Source: Atkinsonella hypoxylon (Eukaryota > Ascomycota > Sordariomycetes > Hypocreales > Clavicipitaceae). From it: a stretch of DNA of 64,000 nt. The translations under genes were made by a program, and so were the position numbers. Of the stretch, positions 11,601 to 22,900 are shown piece by piece. The stretch lies in assembly GCA_000729835.1 (NCBI GenBank), contig JFHB01000134.1:1-64000 (forward strand), read 5' to 3'. Position 1 is the stretch's first letter. Every line of letters begins with the position of its first letter. A model generated the notes under the pieces. The model was not told the DNA's origin. It searched no databases and saw only the letters and a program-made list of their open reading frames with translations.

Positions 11601-12849
11601 AGCTATTAAATTCTTTTGCAATTAGAATCTTAAGGCTTAGTTTATTAATAGCACTATAAAAGAAAGCTCTCTTTTATATAAGGTTGCACTACAATTAAAC
11701 GTTAAGAACTTTATCTTTATTTTAACTAAAATAGCTTATTCTTATAAATTTTCTATTATATATTTACTAATTATTAAGAGCGCTATAAAGCTCTTTTAAT
11801 CTTATTCTTTAGTAAAGAGAATAGTATATTTTGCTCTTATTACACTAATATATATCTTTAAATAGTTACCTTATTTAGAGAATATATCTACTTTCTATTT
11901 TATAGCTGCATCTCTCTTAAGGATATCTATAGTAGCTTATATAGTAATTGCGTCTAGAGTAGCTCTACTACTGTAAGCTATAAGTAGTAATTTGCAAAAG
12001 GTTATAGTAACTATAGCTAAATTTACTATAATACTTCTTTTATAATGTTCTAGAGTAAAGACTAAGTAAATTAACTATTTATTCTTTTAAGGCTTTAGAA
12101 GGTCCTTTATAAGGATCTTTCTCCCTTTATAGCAGTTAATATTCCTTACCCTTTTCCTTAAACATTAGAACTACTAGAATTTCGCTAAAAGATTAGGTGT
12201 AAATTGCTTTAGTTAAAAAAAAAAAATCAAAAAAAAAGCAAAGGCTAAGCAGCCTCTTTAGTTAAAATAGAATAAAACTATATTTATTTTTAGTAGTTTT
12301 TAAAAACTTTTTATATATTCTATTTAATTTAAGTTTATAGTTTTAATTCTAATTAGCTTTAAATCTTTAAATAATCTTAATATACTATTATTAAATCTTA
12401 GTTAGTCTTAAATATATAAATAAATAAACTTAACCTCCTTTCTCTTTAAAGCTAAAGATATAAGGACTACAGCATTAGCTTTTATAAAAGCTATAATAAG
12501 TTATATATCTTAGTAAAGTTATAGGTAAATTGCTAAGATTAAATAATACTATTAATCTCCTTATAGCTTCTACGCTTTTCTTTAGGTATTATTAGTAAAT
12601 AAACTTCTATTATATACTTTAGATAATATTATAGTAAAAGGTTTACTTTAGCGTTATTATCCTTAAAATTCTCTTTTTAGTATAGCTATAATATATAGTC
12701 CTTAGAAACTATTTAATCTAATATATTATATTAAGTATTAGTAGGTTGCAATTTATTAGTATTTTACTTAAAGTCGCTAGTGTTTTTGCTATATTAAGCA
12801 GTATATTGTAGAGTATAAAGCTATTTATTAGTAGTAGAAGTCTACTATC
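8665..12849. other. Gypsy-C region between integrase and 3' LTR, unassigned
   Basis: About 4.2 kb follows the end of pol. No family is recognised. Long frames free of anything but TAA/TAG can be read on both strands, so the coding strand is uncertain. One of the better stretches is on the + strand at about 10660-11000 (KERQLALIELLK followed by many Lys/Arg), which would be antisense to pol. A run of GA repeats lies at about 10994-11010 and an A-rich tract at about 12216-12238. It could be a captured gene, a second element too decayed to see, or a long 3' UTR. Confidence 0.5.
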
Positions 12850-14100
12850 TCTTTAGATTAAGCCTAAACTTCTTAATATAATCCCTAGAAATAGTTTTAT
12901 TAAGTACTATACTATCTAGAGTCTTTAAACAGTAGGCGCTAGTAACTTTTACTTAGCTGTACACTTTAAAAGAACTATTCTATTATATTACTAACTTCTT
13001 CTTTATTAATATATCTATAACCCTTTATATATTATATATAAGAACTAAATCTCTTAGAACTAATTAATCTTTCTTCTTTTATAATAATATCTCTTAGTTT
13101 TAGTTTATTTAATTAGCTAAGTATTGCTTAAATATAAAGACTTTTATATAAGCCTTTTAGATATTTACTTTCTTTTGTTCTAGCATTTTAACTCTTACTT
13201 TAAAGAGATTCTATATTGTTATAACTTCTAACTAATTAATTAACCTTTAAATAGGAAATTTAACTTCTAAAGGAAGAATAAGCTTTTAACTATAAATTAA
13301 GTAGAAAGTAGATTTACTATATAACGCTTATATAACTATATAGTTTACTAATAGTGCCTTATTTAGCAATTTAAACCACTTTTTATTAAAACCTTTTATC
13401 TTTAAAAGGGTAAATATAAGCGTTTAATAACTAGCTTTAATAAGTAAATTAGCTTTTAGATTGTATACTAATATCTTAATCTCTTTAATTCTAATAGCTT
13501 TAACTACTTTTTTAAGATTTCTATATATTTCTAGCTCTTTATTAAAAACTAGAAATTAGAAGACTTTAAATTATATAATTAGTTTTATTAAGAACTTCTA
13601 AATAGCTATAACATTAGTATACTATATAGAGTGTGCTTCTATCTATCTAGTAAGGTTATATTTTACTTCTAAAAGGTACTTAAAACTATAATTAAGTAGT
13701 ATATATTAGGTGTTAATATATATCTTACTTATTAAGTTGCTTAAAGCTACTAGTATTAATAATTCTTTAGGCCTCTAAGGAGTAAACTTTTAGTATACCT
13801 TATAATAGAAAATTATTACTTAAACTATATTCTAAAGTCCTTTTTAAAAGTACTTAATTCTAGCTGCTTAAAATATAACTTCTATACCTTTATAACCTAT
13901 TTACTTATATAAAGTCTTAATAATCTTCTTCTATTATATTAAGTCTTTAATAACTAAAGTAAAACTCTTTATTATACTAGTTAGTCTCTTCTATAATAAG
14001 CCTTTATCTAAGAAGTATTACTTAGCACTTATATAAAGTTACTTATACTTACTCTTATTTAGATTAAATAGTCTTTATAACGTTAAAAGGAAATCTATAA
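12850..14100 (-). pseudogene. Gypsy-C integrase, RIP-broken
   Basis: The - strand frame resembles fungal Gypsy integrases. A zinc-finger part with KGIEVIF and AARIKYF (about 13850-13900) leads into the DDE core (about 13300-13700) and a tail containing KKWFKLLNKALL. The frame ends near 12850 with a basic segment ending FRLNLKR, the usual close of this type of polyprotein. All catalytic Asp/Glu positions are uncertain because of RIP. It would insert the cDNA. Confidence 0.75.
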
Positions 14101-14199
14101 TTTATTAAGTTCTAGAAGTATAGTATACTCTATTGTATAGCTAGATCTTATTAACGTTAAGCTATAGGTTAATAAAATCTTTAATATTCCCTTTAGCTA

Positions 14200-15350
14200 C
14201 TTAATCTAATATATTAGAAGGCCTACCTTCTTTATATAATAAAGTATTAGCTATCTTATTCTTTTCTCCTAGAATATACTTAGCTATAAAATAAAACAGT
14301 ATAATATAACTAATCTATTATATAATAAGCGCGCTTAGAACGTTATTAATAGCGCTATTAAGCTAATATATAAGTACCTAAGAATTAGTCTTTAGAGTAA
14401 AAGGAACTCTATAGAGATAAATTTATAGCCTTCTTAATGTATAGATAATAGCTCTATATTTCTGCTTTATTCTATTATACTTAATTTCTAAATTGCTTTA
14501 ATATCTACTTTTATATTGTATAGAGTGTTATTACCTATTAACAATTTATATTAAAACTACTCTTTATTCTTTTAAGCTTATATTAACTATTAATATAATT
14601 TCTTTAGTGCTTAAGCTAAGATTAATTATTATAAGAACTAGTATAGTTATTATTATATACTTAAGGACCTCTATAGCGTTCTTTTAGTTTAGTTCTTAAG
14701 TTTACTTAATACCTTTCTTAAGTAAGATTATAAAAGGCTTAGCTTTTATAGAGTAATACTATACCTAGATATAATAACAGCCTATAAGCCTAAAAAAGGA
14801 TTTAACCTTAAAAATATTTTTATACTCTATTTACTCTAGAATCTTTATTACTTTTACTTCTAAAGGTTTCCTTTTATTAGTACTATATATAAATCTAATA
14901 ATCTCTATAGTCTTTTAGTATAGCTTTAATTTTACAGTAGATATAGTGTAACTAGCTAGCTTAATATTAATAAGGACTTTATTAATGTTAATTAAATGTT
15001 CTATAATATATCTTTATATATTAAGTAATACTTCCTCTTTATTATAAGTAGTAATAAAGCCTTTTACTATAATATTATTTAAGAAAGGCTTATAAGTATA
15101 AGGAATTAGGTTAAAAAGAATTCTCTTTACTATTTAAATAAATTAAGTAATAAAGTTAGTTGCTCCTTAAGGAAGTATATAAAGCTATAGAAGCTCTATT
15201 ACTGTTAAAATTATTATTAAGTCTTTACTTTTCTCTATAAGCAACACTTAGTTATAGCTTAATAGTAAATTAATAACTAAAAGTATTTTATATATTCTAA
15301 ATTCTTCGCTAAAAGCCTTTACTCCTTCTAGAATATAGGTATTCTATATT
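14200..15350 (-). pseudogene. Gypsy-C reverse transcriptase and RNase H
   Basis: The RT catalytic box reads F-L-N-N at 15074-15085, followed by IIVKGFITTYNKEE; it is F-L-D-D with both Asp codons turned to Asn. Downstream segments (YIIEHL, SFLGLQA) follow the family order. The end of RNase H reads GEKNKIANTLL at about 14235-14270, matching the widespread GEKNKVADALSR. The enzyme would copy element RNA into DNA but is dead here. Confidence 0.8.
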
Positions 15351-17638
15351 ATAATCTTATTATAAGCTATTATAAATAGCACTAGCTATATCTCTTTATC
15401 CTTCTTTATTACTAAAAAGTAAGGGTTTCTATAAGATCTATAGCTCTTTTCTAATAACCTATACTAAAGCTTCTTTTTTAATAAATTAATTAGTCTCCTT
15501 TATAGGCTAATAGGTATTAGTATTAACTTTACTTTTTAAGCTTTATAAGCAATAGTATAGATAACTTAAGGCAGTATAACTAAAGGATTAATCTTTCTAT
15601 ACTTTAATAAGTTCTATACTAGTGCTACCTTTTAGTTATAGAGAATTTCCTTAAAAACATTAACTTTTTCTACTATTAAATGTTTTTATACTTATTTAAC
15701 TATTTAATTTAAGCGCTCTTTTGTTATTTAGAATCCTTAGGGTTTTTTGCTAAATCTTTCTATAATATATTTAGTGTATTTTCTTAATTTATTTAAGTAT
15801 ACTTTTACCTCTTCTTACTTCTTCTATTTCTACTTAGAGTTTCTATTAGGTATAAACCTATTTAAGGGAATATTATCTTTTAGTAGAATCTTATTAGCTT
15901 TCTACTTATATAATATATTTACCTTTAGATTAATTAGTTATAATTACCTTAAGGGCTAAATCTTCTCTATAGCCTCTTTAAGTTAGCTTTTATACTAATT
16001 AGCTATTCTCTTTATTATAAGGTTAATAATAGCTACACCCTTATTCTCTATTATAGGCATTAGCTCTTTATTGTTATTTAACTTAGCTTTAAAACTCTCT
16101 TTAACTATTTAATTATAGACTAAATCCTTAAATAACTTATTAATTAAGATTAAATTAACGCTAGTAGCTATTACTTTATCTATTATAGTTTTCTATTTAA
16201 TACTTCTAGTAACTCTTAAGACTAATATAATATTACTAAAATAGCACTTTAAGAGAAGCTTACCTCCTTTATTACTATACTTAAAGGTAACTTTAGCTAT
16301 ATATATAAAAGGCATTTTAAGGATTAATTATATATATAAAGACTTTAGTGTAATATAAAAGTAAATTAGCGTTTAGACGTTTCTAAGGTATAGCTTTATT
16401 ATTACCTCTTTTAACATTATAAGCTTATATAATATAAAAGATATAGTAGTAGTCTCTTACTTTATTAGAGTTATTTTTAAATTAAGCTCTTTAATAAGGT
16501 TCTTAGTAATAATATTCTCTTATAAACTATAATCTATAAGACTATTAATAAGTAAAGAGTTTAGGCTTTTAAGTTATACTTAAAGGTAAAGTAAGTTCTA
16601 TAAATAGCTTATAATTACTTTTAGCTTTAAAATACTATTTAATTCTTTAATGTAAAGTGTATTTACCTATAGATCTACAATAGACTTCTTCTCTTTAATA
16701 TAATTTCCTATATATTCTTATATAACGTTCTATAAATTCTTCTAGATACTATTAAGTAGCTATTTTATATATTTATTAGTAATATCTTCCTTATTATCTT
16801 CTATTGCCTCTTTAACTATAGTAGATATTGTCTTAATAATATTAATTAATTAATTTTCTTACTTCTTAACTCTTTATCTCTTCCTTAGAATAGAATATAG
16901 AGGTATAACTTTAGCACTTATTCTGTTAATATAATAGACTTTATTAATACTATTTACTTATATTAAGTATTTATTCTCTATTGCTTCTATAAGTATAAGT
17001 ATTAGTTAGTATAGGTCTTATAAGCTAACTTTAATCTTTTTCTAAAAAATATCTTTAAATAATTATATAAAAAGCTATACTTTTATATCTATAAAGCTGT
17101 TTTTTTTAGCTTTCTTTTTTTTCCTTTTTACTTAATCTTCTAAAGCTTCTTTTTGCTTAATAAAGCGTTATATCTCTATAGTATAAACTCTAAAGAGCTA
17201 AGCTATAATTCTCTTCTTAATTAATATATAGAGAGTCCTTCTAGGTCTATATTTCTTTATCTTAAATATTAAAGTTACTGTAGTACTATTAGTAAAGTCT
17301 CTCTTAAAAATAGCTTTTAGTAGAATATATATTAAGTAATAATTAAAAGTATTAATCTTATTAAAGATTTAATTTAATATCTTTTTCTTTTTCTTACTAA
17401 GCTTTTAATAGTTTAATGTTTTTCTACTAAATTCCTTAACTTAAGAATAATACTATTTTATAATATAGTAGTTAAAGCAATTAACCTAGAATACTATAAG
17501 CCTATAAAGATAACTTTCTATACTAAGGAAGCTTTATATAAGAATAAGTAGCACTAAATTATTTAATTTTACTATTAAAATGCTTACTCTTTAATTATAC
17601 TTTATAAAGCTAATCTTATTGTTATACTAGTAAAACTA
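15351..17638 (-). pseudogene. Gypsy-C region between gag knuckle and RT, including presumed protease
   Basis: This - strand region should hold the aspartic protease and the RT fingers. The sequence is too degraded for me to place the protease triad with certainty. A 70-codon + strand frame at 15747-15959 runs against the coding direction and is a shadow. Confidence 0.5.
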
Positions 17639-17680
17639 GTATTAATCTATATAATAACCTTTCTTACTACAGTAATAGTA
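17639..17680 (-). pseudogene. Gypsy-C gag zinc knuckle, metal ligands mutated
   Basis: The - strand reads Y-Y-Y-C-S-K-K-G-Y-Y-I-D-stop-Y. Undoing single C-to-T or G-to-A changes gives the exact spacing C-X2-C-X4-H-X4-C of a nucleocapsid zinc knuckle. Three of the four ligands have been lost by changes of the RIP type. It marks the C-terminus of gag. Confidence 0.72.
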
Positions 17681-19429
17681 GTAATGCTGCTTTATATAGC
17701 TCTTAGTTGTATAGGTTCTAAAGCTCTAGGCATTATTATATATATTAATAGCATTAATATATATATTCTGCCTTTTCTCCTTCTTCTTTCTAAATTTCTC
17801 TTTAAAAAGCTTTATAATATCTATCTTTAAAACTACTTACTTTATAAGTATAATCTTTATATCTTTAAACTTCTAGGTTAAATTATTTATTTAATCTTTT
17901 ACTTCTAAAATAGGCTATATAATTTCTTTAGCTTTATAACTAAAATTACTTATACTATAATACTTAAGACTTCTTCTGCCTAAAGGTATATAAAGGTAGT
18001 TCCTTCTATTATTATAGAGTTTAGAATTACAGTTTTCTAGCTCTATTCTAGCTTATATATACTAGCTAAGCTACTCTAATAACTCTCTATAGAGTATTAC
18101 AATAAACTTAGCTCTAGTAACTTTTATTTAATCTATAAAGCTAGTAAGTACAATATCTAGTAAGGCCTTATAAATGTAATTAAACTAAGAGGTTATACTG
18201 CACTATATATAGAGCTTAGCGCTAATTATAGTAGCTTAGTGCTCTTAAAGCTAATAAAGAGTGTTCTTTATAGTTCTTAAATAGTTTCTCTTTAGGTCTT
18301 TAAGCTTTTTATTAGCTTACTCCTTTTAATCCTAAGGAGTAGCTTTATACTAAAGTAAAAGCTACTTCTTAGCTTCTTTCTAATTATATAAAGTATAAAT
18401 AACCTTTATATACTTATAGATTAATAGGTTAATATAATAAATAAATATCTTTTATTAGTTTTCCTTTAGAATAAATAAGGTCTTTATCTTTAGCTTAAAG
18501 CTAGTTAAGTAATTAAGAATATTTTCTCTCTTAAATTAGTGTATATTAAACTTTTTATTAAAGGTAGCCTAAGCTTACTGCTTTCTAATAGCTTTATCTA
18601 TAGCTTTAGCAAGAGCTTTATAAAGTATAGCTATAGCGCTACTAGTACTAGCTTTTTTATTTTAAGTATTTAATTTTATTGTAACCTTAGGTTTTAAAAT
18701 AACTTTTTTAGAAGATTTACTAGATTAACTAGAGCTAGTGTTAGCTACTTTAGATATAGAGCTTATACTTTTCTTTAAGAGATATAGAATACTAAACTTA
18801 TATAAATAACTAGTAAAATAGCTTAATATAGAAAGTAGGTATAAAAAGAACAATTAATCTTGCTTAGTAAAAAGAGTATAATATATATAATTCCTTATAT
18901 TAGCTGTACTTTTAATACTTTTACCTTTTGCTTCTATAGTTATATAAGCTCCTAACGCTAAAATATAAAGGCTAAGAACTTAATTACTAATAACAGTAAA
19001 TATAAAGATAACTGCTAAAATAAGAATAAAAGAGAAATTTTTCTCTATAATTAAATAATTATAACGTTTAAAAGACCTAAAAACTTCCTTTTTACTATAT
19101 TAAGGCTATTTTAGATAAGAGTAAAATAGAGGTTAAATAGGCTAGCTAGTATTTATAATATAGTAACTGTCTTTAACTAGGTTTAGCCCTTTTTAGCTTA
19201 AAAAAGCTATAGAAATTTTCTTTCTTTCTTAATTAAATAATCCCTTATAATATAGAGCTTTTATCCCTATAATTTCCTTCTTTCTTATATTAGTAATATT
19301 TAAGCTAAAGTACTCTTTTGTTCTTAATGCTTAGCAGCTTTTCCTTCTTTCTTCTAGGATCTCTATAAAAAACCTTTTAATTATATAATGCGCTTTAATT
19401 AGAATAAGTCCCTAGTAAAGCCTCTATTT
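17681..19429 (-). pseudogene. Gypsy-C gag, N-terminal and central part
   Basis: This is the - strand region between the 5' LTR and the zinc knuckle. By position and by its Lys/Glu/Leu-rich composition it should encode the matrix and capsid parts. No start codon could be fixed, and RIP stops are dense. The primer binding site next to the LTR (about 19415-19429) is not recognisable. Confidence 0.55.
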
Positions 19430-19917
19430 TTATTAACTTAAAACTAAACCCCTAAATAACTATATAGTCTATACTAAAGTAGGTAGCAATATAGTATATA
19501 TTAAGATTAAAGAGAATTAGTAAAGAGTAAGATATTTATTAGTGTATACTATTAAGTAATAGCAGGCAAGAAGATTAAATAGTTAGAAAAGGCAGAAATA
19601 AAATATTAATTATAGCTTAGAAAATATATATACACAAAAGGAGCTAAATATATTAAAGAGTTAGAGAAAGCATTAGTATTAGTAAAGTAATGTCTCTTAA
19701 GTATTAAGTGTTGTAAATTAAAGTAGGCTAAAAGATATTAATTAATCGAAAAGAGCAAAAGCTAAAAAGAGCCAGCAGAAGCTACTTGCGCACTTTCTTG
19801 CTTGCTTTTACTATCTAGATGTCTAGGCAATGCGCACTCTTATAGAGAAAAATCTGTATGTGGCATCCCTTACAAAGCTAATATAAGAGCGCAAGGGGGT
19901 AACCCTGCCGCGACACA
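19430..19917 (-). repeat. Gypsy-C 5' LTR
   Basis: The LTR is 488 bp. Here the inner (left) end is mutated, TTATTAACTTAAAACT for TTGTCGACTCAAAACC, and the outer (right) end CTGCCGCGACACA is intact. This is the mirror image of the left LTR. Confidence 0.92.
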
Positions 19918-19922
19918 ATAAT

Positions 19923-22595
19923 AAGGTTAACAATCTATAAGAATGCCTAAAGGATCTAGGAAAACAATAAAAATTAGGAGACTATAAGAAAGGTATTAAT
20001 GCTTACTACACTTAAAGTAAATCTAACAGTAAGGACTCTAAAAACAATAAAGCAGCTTAAAGTAACTAAGCTAACTAGAATAAGAGCAACAGTTAATTTT
20101 AGTTCTAACCTCTATTCTATAAAAATTACTAGAATAATTGTGCTTAATACCTACTGTAAAACTAGGGGAATTAGCTACTAAGAGAGCAGTAACCCTAGCC
20201 TTAGTGGAACTAGGATTTAGGGGCTAGCTAGAATTATTAGCTAGAGCTGCAGTATTCTTAGTAGCCTTAACGTTTCTAACAATAGAGCCTACTATAGAAT
20301 AATAAGGAATATACCTATATAATAACGTTTAAAGATAAATTTAACTAGAAAGACTATAAAAAGTACCTTAAAAGCTGTAGATACTAGCTAGTAGAAGAAG
20401 GAGAAATAGTTAATACTAAGGAGCTACTAACTAGCTTAGAATCTAACTTTATTAAAACCTATTTTGCTAAAAGTAAAGAAAAACAAAAGAAAAAGGTTTA
20501 GATAAAGGCAAACTAAAAGGATTTATAGAGAATCTAGATAGAGTAAGTAGTTAAAGCAGTTATAAAGCTATAGATTATTAAATCTAGCATTTTAAAGTTA
20601 AATTCCTTCCTAAAGATTCCTATTTAATTCTATAATAAGGGACTATTGCATTAGATCTGCCTAGATACTAGAACCTCTTTAGTGCTAGTTAATAAAGTAT
20701 AGTTAACTTAGTTTAGTTAGAATGTAAAATAGGCAAAGATAGAGCTAAAACTAGTTACTAGAGTGCAGTTATCCTTCTATATCTCTAAGACAGCTACATT
20801 TAACTTCTATATCCCTAGATCTATATATAGCGTGCCTATAACTAGCTATTTTACAGTTATAGCTAATATAATAAGTAACTTAGGACTAAAGCTCCTTCTA
20901 GGTTTAACCTTTCTCTATAATTATAGTGTAAAAATTAATTTTGTCCGCTCTAGAGCTACTATTAGGTTTGTTTATAATATAGTTATAGAAATAGGTATCT
21001 TCTAATTAATTTTAAAGATTTTACATTAGAATATAACAGCAGTATAAGCTATAATAATTCCGCTAAAGTTATAGGAATATATTCTAGTTAAATAGAAGGA
21101 GGTACTAGCTAATAAGAAGGCTACTGCCTACTATATATACTTAAAATCCAACCTTATCCTAGATACATTGCTTAGTATAACTAACTAGGAACAAATAGTA
21201 GCCTATAACTATTTAGATAAATTTATTATAATCTAGAAAAATTAGAAGGTTGCTTATCTTTAGTATAATAAAGAGCTTAAGGCTAACTATATAATTGTAA
21301 ATCTGCTTAATTTATATATATATTTTTCTAAGGATATTATACCTAATAATAGTCTATTACCTGCAAAAGATTATAAGGTATAGAAGAAAGGTAATAGTAA
21401 CGGATTTAACCCTAAGAAAGTTAATAACAGTATCCCTATATATAGAATCTCTTATTTTAAGGATGTACTATATATTTGCAACAAATATAAGGTTAAAGTA
21501 GAAAACTTAAACCTAAATGTTGCAGCTAAGCTTATTAACTTAACAGATAAATACAACATTTATTATAATAGAGGTATTATTCCTATACCTAAAGACTAGT
21601 ATATAAGAGTAGATCTAGTAGATAGATAGTAGAAGCAGCTAAAACCTATCTAAATCTACCTACTAGAAGCTAAAGATAAAGCTAAATTAAATAAGGTTTA
21701 CAATAAGCTGTATTTAAGTAGAAAGATATTATATTTAAATAACCTAGTAGCTATAGCCTACCTAGCCTTTATAGTGTAGATTAAAACCTTAATAGAAAGG
21801 AAAGAATAAGTTGTAGTTAATATAAGGCAGCTTAATAGTGTAGTAATGCTAAATGTATACTCCCTATTAGATTAATTAAATATTATAGTAGATATATATA
21901 GTAAGAAGATGTTTTTACTCTTTAATGTATTAGGGTTTTTCTACTAGCTTTCTATAAGATAAAAGCATTAATCTTATATAGTAGTAATATTAAAATAAGG
22001 ATTAAAAGCATTAAATATAGCGCTTATAGGCTTTAAGAATACACTAGCTTTTGCTTAATAGTATATAAACTAATTATTTTAAAAGCATTAATATTTTATA
22101 TAAATCTATATTAACAACATTATTGTATTCTCTAACTCTACTAAGGACTACCTTATATATCTTAATATAGTTTTATTAATTCTAGAGAAAAATAAGTTAA
22201 TAATAGCTATAAAGAAGTTATTTATAGGCTACTTAGCTATTTAGCTGTTAGGTTTTATTGTTAACAGCAATAGAATTACTAATATAAATAATAGGCTAAA
22301 AGCCTTTTAAAAACTTAAGTTTCTAGTAGATCTTATAAATCTAAAGACCTTTATTAGTATAGCTAGCTTTTTATAGAAAAGTATTCTATAGTTTAATATA
22401 TAAATTTACTTACTATAGAAACAAAAGACTACTTTACTATAAGAGCTTTATAAGAAAGGCTTAGCTAATAGTTTACTAAAACTAATGCACTAAAAGAAAG
22501 CCTAAGAAGTAACGTTTTTGCTAAAACCTAAGGAAAAGAAAGCATTCTAAGAGGTAAAGGTATACCTTAATAAAAACACTATTCTATAGCACTAT
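19923..22595 (+). pseudogene. Gypsy-A1 gag end, protease and reverse transcriptase
   Basis: This continues the + frame after Gypsy-C. The protease active site reads CLDTRTSLVLV at about 20660-20690, D-T-G with Gly changed to Arg by G-to-A. An open 80-codon stretch at 20763-21005 (MQLSFYISKTATFNFYI) is the following protease part with the ILGLD-like motif LLLGLTFLY. RT follows from about 21800 (FYQLSIRQKH, GFKNTLAFAQQYINQLF), and its catalytic box is Y-I-N-N at about 22106-22123, Asp-Asp changed to Asn-Asn. The frame is cut at 22595 by Gypsy-A2 and resumes at 40399. Confidence 0.85.
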
Positions 22596-22838
22596 TGTTA
22601 CGGGATAAGCCTACAGACCCGCAGGTCACTAGTGCACGTGACCGCAATCATGTATAAGTAGTTAGAAGCAACACTTAAGTAGTTAAATTGAACAATTAAC
22701 TATTATTTACTAGAACACTATTACTAGATGCTCCTTACAGTAGCTCTTATAACTCCTCTTACGAATTATTGTATAACCTATTGAATTTAACAACCTATTG
22801 TTACTTCTAATAAACTTATATTAGATTCTACTATAATA
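22596..22838 (+). repeat. Gypsy-A2 5' LTR
   Basis: The LTR is 243 bp. The outer end (TGTTACGGGATAAGCC) is intact and the inner end is mutated to CTATAATA. Confidence 0.93.
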
Positions 22839-22900
22839 AGTAGTAGTAATTGCTTCTAATTGTTGCTAACTCTCCTTAAGCTTAAAAAGCTAAAATCGCA

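Larger units (their letters stand above)
8177..19917 (-). mobile_element. Gypsy-C, complete LTR element
   Basis: The element is 11,741 bp with two 488-bp LTRs and a perfect 5-bp target duplication ATAAT (8172-8176 and 19918-19922). Removing it restores the Gypsy-A reading seen without a break at about 24712-24730. The genes read on the - strand: gag on the right, then RT, RNase H and integrase, then about 4.2 kb with no assigned function before the left LTR. It is heavily RIP-mutated, with no frame of more than 70 codons. Confidence 0.92.

Noticed and set aside
15747..15959. 70-codon + strand frame in Gypsy-C
   Set aside because: Gypsy-C is coded on the - strand here; the peptide is low-complexity Leu/Phe/Tyr from AT-rich sequence.
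19999..20181. 60-codon + strand frame in Gypsy-A1
   Set aside because: Shifted by one base from the gag frame, which reads NAYYTQSKSNSKDSKNN across the same stretch.
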